Assembly: GCA_964016875.1 (NCBI GenBank)
Contig: OZ024736.1
Span: 2,983,001 to 3,047,000, forward strand
Length of the DNA: 64,000 nt
Reading direction: 5' to 3'
DNA from: Fallopia convolvulus
Taxonomy: Eukaryota > Streptophyta > Magnoliopsida > Caryophyllales > Polygonaceae
Below the pieces are notes generated by a model. That model worked only from the letters and a program-made list of their open reading frames with translations. It made no database searches and was not told where the DNA came from. Within the stretch, counting starts at the first letter, position 1. Every line of letters begins with the position of its first letter. Shown here one piece after another: positions 53,989 through 64,000 of this stretch. The translations under genes and the position numbers were made by a program.

Positions 53989-56900
53989 ATGGCCACCGAT
54001 CGGACCACCGACCCATCGCCACCATTGCCATCGAGCGAAGCCGTCGCCACCCCGAGCCCGTCGGCTCCGGCCACCACGAGCCCGACGGCTCCGGACCCCA
54101 CCGAACCCTTCGCCACCACAAGCCCGTCGGCTCCGCCCACCACGAGCCCGACGGACCCCACCGAACCCTTCGCCAGCACGAGCCCGTCGGCTCCGGCCAC
54201 CACGAGCCCGACGGAAGGAGGCGCGTCGGCTCCGGCCACCACGAGGCCGACGGATCCCAGCTTGTCGGCTCCGGCCAGCGAGCCCGTCGCCACCACGTCC
54301 GTCGCCATCGAGCCTACCGCGCCCATCGCCACCACCGTCGACCGACCCGATCCGGTTCGTAGTCGGATCCGCACTCGAGCGACATTTACGGCTGAGGTAC
54401 GTTTCAAATTGATTACGAAATTTTATATTATTTAAATTTTGTAAAATTTCGTATTGAATTTTAGGTACTAAATTTCGTTTATATAATTTAGTTAATCAAT
54501 TTGAATATGTTGGTAATCAATTTAAATCAATTTGGCTTATTTATTAAGATATTCAATTTGATAATTTGTTTACTATTCAAATTCCTAGTTATAATTAGTT
54601 TTTGTTATTGTTATTAGTTGTTTAATTTAATTTATTTTTATCAATTTAGAGTTATATTTAGATTTGGAATTATTAGTTATGAACTTGTAATTAATATAAG
54701 TAGATAAGTAGATAAGTATGACCCTAAAAGAATTGATAAATAATTAAATTAAGTAGATAAGTATGACCCTAAAAGAATTGACCCTGAAAAAATTAAATTA
54801 AGTTAAGATAGAGAAAATTGTTGTGAAGGTTAGAAAATTGTAAATAATTGAGTAAATAAATTTCGCTTATTTAGTAAGATATTTAATGTCATAATTTGTT
54901 TATGATTCAAATTCCTATTTATATTTAGTTTTTGTTGTTGTTATTAGTTGTTTTATTTAATTTATTTGTCTTAATTTAGAGTTATATGTAGATTTTAAAT
55001 TATTAGTTATGAACTTATACTTAATATGAATTCATAGTCGTATGTTGAATTCTTGATTTAAAAAAAATAATTACAGTTATAATTAGAGTTTGAATTATGG
55101 TTTTATTCATTTTTCATTACAAACGTAATGAAAATTGAAATAAAATTTAGTAATGATAAATGAGTTTTTGGTTCGGAATTTGAATTCCGACAAAAACGAC
55201 GAATTCATTAGTTGAATTCATATTCATAGGGTGAATTTCTAAATAAAAGAAAAAAAATAATAGAAAACTTACTAATTTAATTTGAACTTGTCGCCTAAAG
55301 GACGTACACACTAGTTTGAGCGCCGCCCTCCTCGATAAGAGGAGGAAAAAGCAGGCGCCCAAGCTCACGTGCGTCGAGATTGCACATGCGTTACTTGCCA
55401 GAGTGCCGCCTACCGAGCAGCAGCGGATAGCTACTGATCCGGAGTTGATGCGTGGACCGGAGATAGATGTAGACCCCTCCGTCGATGTGGAGGTTGATTT
55501 TACGGAGGAGCTCCTGCAGGACGACTTGCCAGATGACGTTGCAGAGGACGACATGCCCTTCACGGAGCAGGACGTATAGTTTGATGCTCCCTTAGGTACA
55601 GCGGAGGATTTGTCGGTTGACGATTACCACATATCCGAGGCCAATATTTCTATTTCACCTCCCACCACGACCCATGTCCCGCCACCACCACCGGTCTTTT
55701 CCAGTCCTCCACGTACTTCTTCGACCGATCCTACTACATTTGTGGAGGGACCCTCAGCTCCTCCGCTCACATCCACATCCCCTCCTCCCGTTCCAGCAGC
55801 ACCCATCCCTCCTCCCGTTCCATCATCTCACATACCTCCCCCCGCTGCGGAGGTACCCCCACCCCCCCTGCACCAGCAGCAGGGGCCGCTGATGAGGACC
55901 CTCCTGCTGCGGAGGGCTTTCCGGGAGGTCCACTTGACGACAGCCTGACATATTCCACACATGTGGCGGGCAGGATTTGGATCGACCGTACCGTACGTAA
56001 ACTTTTCCAAACTACGAGTATTTAATTTTTATCGAAAGCAATGCTTAGTTTTTCTAAGTCACGTTTATTTTCATCTGTTCAGTATCTTCAGGTCATTAGA
56101 GTCTGGTCTAGGAACTTGGATGCTTTGGACTTGTTTCGAGAGTATATGCATGGAGGACCCGATTCTTGGTGGGGCCTCGCCCAGCGGAGCGGTCTCACCG
56201 GGCTGATTGGCATGGAGTTTGGCGCGACGGATCACATTCTCATCTCTGCATTTCGTGAGCGTTAGTATCCAGAGACCAACTCCTTCCACTTCCCGCGGGG
56301 CGAGATGACCATCACCCTCCATGACATGCACCGCATTTTCGGGCTGCGTATAGATGGAGAGGCTATGGTACCCCAGATGGATATTTTGCAGCTCGAGGCT
56401 CGTTTAGGGGATTTGCTCGGCGTAGATCCACAAACAGCACACGCGTGGAGGACAGTGGCCCCGAGCAAGGCCATCGCAGCTATTCTGGTGGACATGTTTA
56501 GGGGGACGCGACCCGCATCCCCAGGGACCATTGCCACTGTGTTTCTATGGTACTTTATTGGGATGACGTTATTTGTCGACAAGACCGGGAACAAGATCAA
56601 GACGTGGATATTGGGGTTTCTATTGGACCACGAGAGGACTGGTCAATATGCTTGGGGGGCGGGTTTATTGTCTTTACTATTTCGTGAGCTGGGCAAGACG
56701 TCGCGCGCCAAGACTAAGGGATGCTCGGGTTGCGCTCTTGTTTTGAGGGTATGTGCTTCGTCCTAAATATTTCATTCTTCGAATTTGGTTGGATTCAATA
56801 TGTTATATGTATTGTTTCAGACTTGGATCATGAGTTATTTGGAGCACACCCGGGGCCGGATAAAGTTGGCTATGGAGGTGCTAGCTGATCCTCTTGCAGC

Positions 56901-57781
56901 CGCACGACAGCCTGGTGAGCGGGCCCCCAGCCGAGACGTGAGGAGGCTAGATGCGATGCGACAGCTTCTAGACATGATCCATGCAGAGGAGGTTAGACTT
57001 CGAAATCAACCTGACGTACATTGTATAGTGTGAGCGACGATTGATGATTTGTATTCCGCTTTGCAGATTCACTGGATGCCGTGGGGCAACGAGCTGGATT
57101 TTGATGGCGCGTACCAGGTGTCTCGCTTTAGGGGCGTCCTGGTCATTGGGATCATACAGGAGGCATACCATCCAGATAGGGCATTGCGGCAGTTTAGTCG
57201 CATCCAGACTATCCCTCCTCCACCATTGGAGCCGGCTGTTGTGGTCCGGCATGACGCGGTTCAGAACCGCCCATACATTGTTTCTTATGATCCGGTGGAC
57301 CATCACTGGGCACAGCGTATGGAGCACCTGATCGAGTTGGATGTGCAGCGTGCGGAGTACGCATGGCAGGTGGAGGAGGGCTACTTGGCATGGTTTAGGG
57401 CCCGATCTCACGTATACGTCGACCCGACGTCGCCGCACCAGGATGACCCCCGTCCTCCAAAGCCTCACCCGATACCGGCAGTTTCTGAGAGGATGGTAAG
57501 AACATATTGTTTTTTAGTTGTATGTATAAGTTGATATTTGAGTGTACAAACTAATATGATTTGATTTTATTTGCGCAGAGGGTACATCACGCAACGGGAT
57601 ATATCCGGAGCCAGCTACTGGGATGCCGCTTGAGCATCTGACTGCACATCATCTCAGGCACGTGCTCCGCATCCTAGATTCCGACGCACCGCCTCCCCCA
57701 CCGATGCCCACCAAGCACTTTCCAGATTCAGTGCACGAGCGCGGAAGTGGCAGCGGCACCTCGCATGAGCGCGATCCTTAG
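53989..57781 (+). pseudogene. Plant mobile domain (PMD) gene of the MULE, six exons, broken
   Basis: Exons inferred from frame and GT-AG sites: 53989-54396, 55301-55992, 56083-56748, 56821-56991, 57067-57495, 57581-57781. Exon 1 is Ser/Thr/Pro/Ala-rich, exon 2 acidic then Pro-rich. Exons 3-5 encode the PMD (VIRVWSRNLDALDLF, MHGGPDSWWGLAQRSGLTG, FPRGEMTITLHDMHRIFGLR, VFLWYFIGMTLFVDKTGNKI, IHWMPWGNELDFDGAYQVSR), the domain of the MAIN/MAIL1 family, also known from transposons. Lesions: TAG at 55577, a net one-base loss in the C-run near 55862, and TAG at 56263 where Trp is expected (RER-stop-YPET). All splice phases otherwise agree. Likely nuclear; molecular role uncertain. Confidence 0.82.
54397..55300 (+). 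repeat. PMD intron 1 with internal duplication
   Basis: AT-rich 904-bp intron. Segments 54536-54700 and 54866-55030 are about 165-bp diverged direct copies (both with GATTCAAATTCCTA- or ATTCAAATTCCTA-like and TATTAGTTATGAACTT). A shorter repeat, AAGTAGATAAGTATGACCCT, occurs twice between them. Confidence 0.7.
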
Positions 57782-58196
57782 ATGCTTTCACATTAGTACA
57801 TTATGTATCTATTTTTTGGTGGTTTTGGATGGTTTAGATGACATACATTAGTACTTTACGTATTTATATTTGTTGTTTTTGGATTATCTCCATTATTGAT
57901 TTTTCCGATACCTTATCTTCACCTTGATTTGTTGTTTTTGGATGGTTCGGATGACATACATTAGGGTTTGAAATTTGCACAAAATACAGCGCTTACAACT
58001 AACTTACCAAAAAAACCGTAAACAACAATTATGAAAAACCGTAAACAACAATTATGAAAAACCGTAAACAACATACACCCTACACTCCAAAAACAACAAC
58101 TTACTGAAAAAACCGTAAACAACATACACCCTACACGAGGGCCCATTGCGCGCCTTCTGTTACCCCTTTCACCCAACTCAGATATTATACTATTAG
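57782..58196. other. MULE inter-gene region, left part, with short tandem repeats
   Basis: Non-coding 3' flank of the PMD gene. AAAAACCGTAAACAACA-type units repeat about five times at 58010-58125, and TTTTTGGATGGTT with GATGACATACATTA repeats near 57830 and 57940. Confidence 0.65.
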
Positions 58197-58227
58197 AAAT
58201 GGGCCTTCGTGACACGAAGGCCCATTT
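58197..58227. terminator. Perfect hairpin between the convergent MULE genes
   Basis: Arms AAATGGGCCTTCGTG and CACGAAGGCCCATTT with a one-base loop, 15 bp perfect. Its place between two 3' ends suggests a boundary or bidirectional 3'-end role; this is inference. Confidence 0.4.
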
Positions 58228-58235
58228 TTAATGAA

Positions 58236-58500
58236 AGTACATATCCCATAACAATCCATCGAAATACATGAAATATGAAAGTTATTCTTAATATTAAGTA
58301 CATATCCCATAACAATCCATCGAAATACATGAAATATGAAAGTTATTCTTAATAAAGTACATATCCCATAACAATCCATCGAAATACATGAAATATGAAA
58401 GTTCATAAATCTCCTAAACAGGGCACACAATACAACGAAATACATGAAATACGAAAGTTCTTCTTAATAAAGTACATATCCCATTACAATCCATCTTGCC
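58236..58500. repeat. Tandem repeat downstream of the transposase gene
   Basis: Units of 59-61 bp starting AGTACATATCCCATAACAAT at 58236, 58297 and 58356, with a partial fourth copy at 58481 after a diverged stretch. Each contains GAAATACATGAAATATGAAA. The array ends next to the transposase stop codon. Confidence 0.85.
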
Positions 58501-58511
58501 ACAACACTGTC

Positions 58512-61500
58512 CTAAGCAAATGTCTCCGGATCCCGACCGATGTCCCTTCGGCAAGCCTTCCAATGGTCAATCCTCGGGGTAAGAGCCTCGAGCCAGTAGT
58601 CGGCGCTGGGGTCGTGAAATTGACACCATGCATGAGGAGGTGGGGGGATAGGCGCGTTCCTCGTAAGCCATACCTGAAAAAAAATGTTATGTCACATATA
58701 CGCAAGCAAGATGTAACTAAACAAAAAACTTTAAAAAAAATGATTACAAATTTCTCACCGGTATGAAGTGGTCCCGTTGACCAACGAGGGCAATAGCAAC
58801 GACAGGTGGCGGTATCCCATGTCCTTGATTGTTACCAAAAATCCGCAAAGGTAAACACGTGTGGGAGCCTCGATCCCTCGATAACATCACAAGTGGCACT
58901 TGATAAAAGGTAGAAAACACAAGGCCGTGTAGCGGCATGTCTAGCCAGTAACTGTTCGCGCAAGGAGACTCCACATGGCCGATCTGCTCCAAGAAGTCAT
59001 CAAATGATGTAAGGCCCCTAGTGAACAAGACTTGATACATATCTCTGTTACACATCAATTCTGCCTGAAGCTCCCATCGAATACTGTAATACTCCTCCTC
59101 TAGCTTCCCTAATACGCAAGCAAGGGACCGAAAACCACAATGACCGTCTCCCATCACGTCTCTAGCATCCTCAATGAACGGAAATACAAAACTATCCACA
59201 TTACCCATGCCAAAGTTAACCCCGCGCCATTTGACGCTCGTCGGGGGGTCACGGTGGCTTCCATCGGCGGGGGTAGCGGTGGTAGGAGTCGCGGTCGCAA
59301 CCGGAGGCGTATCAACTCCAACTCCGGTCCGTTTCTTATTCCTAGATCCTTTAGGTCTTCCGCGTGGTCGAGATGGCGCCGATGTATTTGCTTTGCTCCG
59401 ACTGTCGTTGTCTTTCCGTCTTTGTTGCTCCCTCTTGTACTCTTCCATTACGTGCTCAAGGTGTGTTTTCTCCCTGGTGGTTGAAAACTTGTTGGCTCCA
59501 TCTGGCGTCTCGTATGGTTTCGGCTCAATAAGGTTTGTGTCTTCAGGATGCTCTGAATCTTTGAACGCTGATGTGATCTGCAAATACTGGTCTCTACGCA
59601 TCTGACCGCTATTTCGCTTTGCCACCATTTCATCCCACGTGGGGTCTTGAATGGTCAAGGGTACGCATGCAAGGGCAAGATCGTTGTCATCGCTAAGGTC
59701 ATCCCATTCGATCTGTTTCCAAAAAGGATGTATCTCCTCCAGATTGATGGGTACTTTAGTTATGATAGCGTTTGCAACTCGATGCTTGCATGGAAGACCG
59801 TGACATTCCCTCCAAAAGTAGTCGTGGCACTCCATATCGAGTGTACCCTGCGTCAACTCAATTGCTATATCATAATACATGTCTAACAACTTACCTAGGC
59901 ATTGCCTTGAAACGTGTCCGCGTATAGGACGAAACAACGCTTTGAACTTATTCGCCAGTAGTCTGTATTTTGTTGGTTTCTGTATTCTGGTTCTCTCAAA
60001 GGTTGTCCTCAAAGTGTTGGTTTGAGATTGCATCTGGATGTGAATCCTTAGTATCAAGGTGTTGAAGCCTCCTCGAGATGAATCCAATATCTTTTTTAGC
60101 ATAGCGTGCATCCCTTCGACCCTGAAAAACACATGTCAAAGTTTGAGTATTGAACATATACACTTTCTAATATTCAAACTGAATTCAAATGCTAAAAATG
60201 AAATTACCTATTGGTGGTTCTCGTCTGAAAGTGGAGTGTATGATCCGTCCAAGCACGAACTATGTTCTTCTTGAATGGATTAAGCCACACCTTCTCCACG
60301 TATGCAATAAGCGTCGGTCGCCATCTTCTCTTCAATTCTACGTACCGTTCTTCAAATGTCGCCTCTGTGGTGGATGAAAAGAGCGCCCAACAAGCGTTTG
60401 CAAACCCGCGTGACAACTCATGTGGTTTTTCAGCGTTCGCAAACACCTTTAGGCCGTACGCAATAATTTTGTGTCTGATGTGCACCCAACACAACAAATG
60501 TTGGACTCTGTCCCCGAAAACTTGACTTATCGCCTTGATTAGAGCCTGCTCGTGATCTGTCATGATTGTATTGACCTGGACTCCAAGCTTGTCGTACACG
60601 CCTTTCAATTGAGTTAACACCCACCTATAACTAGCGACATCTTTGTTTGAAATAAATGCAAACCCGATGCTGAATGTATTTCCGGTGCAAGTGAAACCAA
60701 CCATCTCCAATAAAGGCATGTCGTACCTAGCACAACAATTTGTTTTAAGCATTTATACTGTAAATATACTAATCAAGTCGATTACATATTAAAATAACAT
60801 ACCTATTGGTCTTGTATGTGGAGTCCATAATAACGACATAGGGAAACTTCTTCAGCATGCGCAAACTTGTGGGGTGCACAAAAAACAAGGCATTCATAAC
60901 ATTAGAACCCCTTACTCGTCTTGGACGGACAATGTATTCTCGGTCTTTCAAGAACATCAGAGACCATTGTGTCACCGTCAATTCTCCGCAATCCTCAAGA
61001 AGTAACTTATCCCTCATATTGTAGATTTGTCTAATTGAGGTCACATTTCCCGGGTACCTTGACCTCAACTCTTCAAGTATCATCTTCGGGGTTGCTAGAT
61101 ATAGGAACTTCTCTTTCACAAACTCCTTCTGCTCAGCTGTCAATCGGCCCGCATATGGATGAGCTAACAAACTAGTGGGGAGGCGATGATTGTGTTGTCC
61201 ACACTTTACCGTTAAGATCCATCCATTTTTTCCCTTGAGGCGGACCCCATTCAATTCAAACGGACATCCACACTTCCTAGTCGGTGTATCGGTAAGTGGC
61301 TTATAAATGCTCCTATTTTCCAGTCCGGGCAACACCCTCTTGCCACATCTATATCTACCGGCTAGGTCACAAGTGAGTATGACCCTATTTGGATTTGAGG
61401 TTTTTATGACTAGTACAAAATTCTTCGAAATTGCAATTTGTCTAGCCCAATCAAGCATTTCTCTTCGATCACTCCACAACCCATCGTAGTGGAAAGCAAT

Positions 61501-61816
61501 AGAAAAATCTATTCCGACAACCTATGATTTCAAAATGTAAAAACAAAATATTATAAATTACACTATCCTAACTTTCAATATACTACATTCGTAAATGACA
61601 TAATATTATGGGTTCTTTGAAAAATACCTCTTCTGGCTCGCTTGATGCATCGGAGTCGGTTCCGTATTCTTCTCCCGATACACCTTCCTCATCCTCAGCT
61701 ATGAAACTATCGATTGACGATGAATCTTCCTCCTCGGGATGATAATCGCTCGATGACGTATCTTCTTCTCCTGACGACATTTTTAAGCAATGATGTGGAA
61801 TGAAGGTATACTCCAA
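58512..61816 (-). CDS. MuDR/FAR1-type transposase with C-terminal OTU protease domain, five exons
   Basis: Exons (minus): 61816-61628, 61521-60803, 60726-60208, 60121-58759, 58673-58512; every intron (76-106 bp) is GT-AG, and the sum is 2952 nt, 983 codons plus TAG, with no stop. Domains: acidic N terminus (1-60); FAR1/WRKY-GCM1-like zinc finger (C114, C149, H173, H175); MULE transposase with probable catalytic D296 (VVIMDSTYKTN), D360 (TIMTDHEQA) and E478 (TTNRVEGMH); a SWIM-like HGLPCKH near 583-589; an AT-hook RPRGRPKGS near 727; OTU cysteine protease (about 795-935) with C804 in GDGHCGFRS and H927 in DHF. It should bind the TIRs and move the element; the OTU part may remove ubiquitin or a related modifier. 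Exon 5 is inferred from splice sites alone. Confidence 0.88.
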
Positions 61817-62057
61817 CTATAATGTGGAATCGAAATGGGTATTTATAGGGGACAATTCGACCGTTTTTTTTACCGTTGAGATCTGCGCAACGAAGCCTCG
61901 CGCCAGTCCAACGATACTTTTTTTTACCGTTGGATTGCGCGTAACACCGATGCGCGCATGCACGAAACGGTCTTGCGCGCGCAACACCGTTTCGCGCGCA
62001 TCGTCGTTGCGCGGCCCTTTCCCGTTCCTCCACGCTCCCGAAACCCTTTTTGATATT
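61817..62057 (-). promoter_or_regulatory. MULE right subterminal promoter region
   Basis: Upstream of the transposase start. Two direct TACCGTTGNGAT/TACCGTTGGAT units (61871 and 61928), each followed by a GCGC-rich segment, and TTTCGCGC at 61990-61997, an E2F-like site. AACGG cores (complement of CCGTT) resemble mitosis-specific activator sites. Promoter function is inferred from position. Confidence 0.45.
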
Positions 62058-62157
62058 CCGGAATTGCCCTTTTCGCGCAACGCCATTTCGCGCGAAATGG
62101 CGTTGCGCGGATATCTGTGTGCGCTTACCAATTTTCTCGTGTGCGCAAATCATCAGC
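62058..62157 (-). repeat. MULE right terminal inverted repeat with 36-bp perfect palindrome
   Basis: Reverse complement of the left TIR with moderate divergence. A perfect palindrome at 62074-62109 (18-bp arms, CGCGCAACGCCATTTCGC) holds E2F-like TTTCGCGC/GCGCGAAA in both directions. CTAAAAGTA (62158-62166) follows. Confidence 0.82.
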
Positions 62158-64000
62158 CTAAAAGTATTGGTTGGTTAATCTTAATCGAATAAATTTTTTC
62201 GATACGGTTAACCGGGAAAAAGTGCTTGGTTTGTCGATTACGGTTTTTTTTGCCTAGTCCTACATATAATGATGGAAGATTAAAAAATAATAAGGATCCT
62301 TAATCCGGTTGTACTGATTTCAGATTTCATGCCACATCAACGCGTAATATCACACACCAGAAGATGACTTCAAATACATAGGTATTTCATACTCAAAAAT
62401 GGGAATTTGGTTAACTTGTAACGAATAGTCACGCTAGCCTAAGACGTGAGGTCACAAAAACCCGTGGCGTCAATTAACGACATACATTAGCGAAAAACCA
62501 CTCCTCATTCCCTTAAAACATTGGTGCGTGCCGTTCCTCCATCGTCATCCTCTTCCACGTTTTTTCGTTTGAGAGTTTCGTTTCGATCTAGTGACAAAAC
62601 TTTTACAAGTCTATCTTCGTTCCATTAAGAAACGATATTACTTAACGACTATGAAACGAACTAATAGATAACTTTGACAACTACATAATTTTTAATATAT
62701 AAAATCTTGGTAAAAATGAGGTTATCCGAGATTACTTAATAGATAAGCAATCTCGGCACGAATTTTGATAAACTTTAAAATATCAAAATATTCCCGAATA
62801 TTACATTCTATCCCCTTAAAGAAAGTTTCTCTTCGAAACTTCTAGAAATATACTAAAAAAAATCCACAACGCTTCTTGAGGTCTTACACACAAGTCAAAC
62901 AACATGTAAATCATATTATCAGTACAAACAAGAAACAATCAAACAAGTTAAGCACGTAAAGCCAAGTCACACAAAACACACAATTAGTTACCATCCATGA
63001 GGCTCTCACTTCTTATTCTTACCAAGGCCATATCATATTTTTTTAATCCATTCTTGCAAACACTCACTAACTATTCTAATTAAATCTATACATCATCACA
63101 TTTAACAAAAAACAAGGAGATGCTCAAGGGCTTCATTCCAATAGAAGGTGGGGTCTCGACGTGACTTTCTACCCCACAATGCATGCTTCCAATTAGAAAA
63201 CATTGAAAGTTGAAAACATTGGCCAATTTGTTTTTTCAAAGTTGGACCTCACATACTTTCCTTTGTGCTTCTAGGAATATGCTTCTTTTTAGAATTTAGC
63301 CATAATCGTTGCTTAGAATGATCGGAAATCATATTTAAATCCATCAAGGGAAGAATAATGAAAAAGGAAGGGAAGAGAGAATGTGAAAGAATTGCACACC
63401 TTGTATAATTAATTGCCCACCTTGAACCCTAAACCTTATCCCTTCACTCTAAACACAAATTCTTAACAACTAGAGCCAAAATCCTAAACCCTAATCCATA
63501 AAACATAAATCTTTGTTAGATAATTTAAAATAATGAAAGCATGAATGCATTAGGTTATGGATTGCAAACCCGAAACTCGTCTCTCTCGATCAAACTCAGA
63601 TTTCTTTCAATCTGTAAATCCAATCCTAAAATTAAAACCATATTCGGAATCCTCACGAAATAAACTAAAAAATTCCATGCACCCATTAATTTTCCAGTAG
63701 TCAAACTTATTGAAAAACCCGATCGAATCCGTCGAAGCTGCCTAGAAAAAAACACAACATATATTCGAGACCTTTTTGTTTCGAATTTCACAAATCCAAG
63801 GCCTCCATTGTGTTTCTCACACTTAAAATATGTGAAATAGACTCTTGAATCATCCAATTCCATCCACAAACCATCCTGAAATCACTCTCCAAATCAAACT
63901 CAAATCGTTCCCCTGTTAACAACATGCTTATGTAATTGGGCTTCTTCTCTCTCCATAGACAACAAAAATTTCCTAACTTTATATCATTAGAAAGCTCTCA
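62158..64000. other. Right flank, nothing recognised
   Basis: About 1.8 kb of AT-rich sequence. The longest frame (63869-63555, minus, 104 codons) has no family I recognise, no splice context and no codon pattern to support it, so it is not called as a gene. No TE ends were found. Confidence 0.4.

Larger units (their letters stand above)
53610..62157. mobile_element. Two-gene Mutator-like element (MULE) with transposase-OTU and PMD genes
   Basis: Imperfect inverted ends of about 100 bp (53610-53706 and 62058-62157) enclose two convergent genes: a PMD gene (plus, left) and a MuDR-type transposase gene (minus, right). TTAAAAGTA and CTAAAAGTA flank it (8 of 9 bases equal), the size expected for MULEs. 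Total 8,548 bp. The plan, one promoter per TIR and 3' ends meeting in the middle, is that of maize MuDR. Nothing is inserted in it and the transposase is undamaged, so it is probably younger than the nest to its left. Confidence 0.88.

Noticed and set aside
53916..54407. Antisense frame with VVAGADGL repeats
   Set aside because: Shadow of the Ser/Thr/Pro/Ala-rich exon 1 of the PMD gene, caused by GC-rich codon repeats.
58236..58500. Centromeric-type satellite
   Set aside because: Only three to four units, confined to the MULE inter-gene region.
63555..63869. Minus-strand frame of 104 codons in the right flank
   Set aside because: No recognisable domain, codon pattern, splice context or conserved start. 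Left as non-coding until expression or homology supports it.

Overview
The window looks like a repeat-dense intergenic stretch of a flowering-plant nuclear genome, most likely a eudicot (the species cannot be told). The evidence is a set of Athila/Tat-type Ty3/gypsy retrotransposons primed by tRNA-Asp, a Sirevirus-like Copia element primed by tRNA-Met, a two-gene Mutator-like DNA transposon (MULE), and GT-AG introns of 72-106 bp. I see no ordinary host gene, tRNA, rRNA or bacterial feature.

Layout. Positions 1 to about 25598 are the scaffold of one plus-strand Athila-like element, here called O, that begins before the window. O is opened by element A (236-8140, minus, TSD AAAGG, itself carrying a truncated element B at 3277-6010) and by element E (13392-23988, plus, TSD CCGGC). 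A Copia element (from 25599, plus) sits in the O 3' region. It is opened by element C (28035-38323, minus, TSD GTATT) and near its 3' end by D1 (42453-45828, minus), which is cut by a second copy, D2 (45829 to about 52485, minus). The right ends of D2, D1, Copia and perhaps O are missing, apparently through one deletion with its junction near 52485. An LTR-like stretch (52486-53345) follows, then the MULE (53610-62157), then about 1.8 kb with nothing recognisable.

The retroelements. E is the only one with uninterrupted RT-RNase H-integrase. O and Copia are decayed by stops and shifts, and A and C have lost pol but keep LTRs, PBS, PPT and RNA-like hairpins. B, C, D and O carry or are related to families with an Athila ORF1 gene in the env position, each ORF1 preceded by the same TTTTGTAG acceptor-like sequence.

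Three patterns cut across the families. (1) Each family carries its own short GC-rich palindrome in clusters at matching places: LTR, leader, gag-protease linker, RNase H-integrase linker, ORF1 tail and 3' UTR. (2) A hairpin with an RGGA loop and a stem that differs in sequence but stays paired lies just before the polypurine tract, and usually a second time about 0.6-1.6 kb upstream before a PPT-like tract. (3) Two further hairpins with covarying stems follow the integrase region in O, A, C and D2.

The MULE has a convergent two-gene plan like maize MuDR. On the minus strand a five-exon gene (58512-61816) is open throughout, 983 codons, with a FAR1-type zinc finger, DDE transposase, AT-hook and C-terminal OTU cysteine-protease domain. 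On the plus strand a six-exon plant mobile domain (PMD) gene has two stops and one frameshift. TIRs are CpG-rich, palindromic and contain E2F-like sites, with an 8-of-9 bp target duplication.
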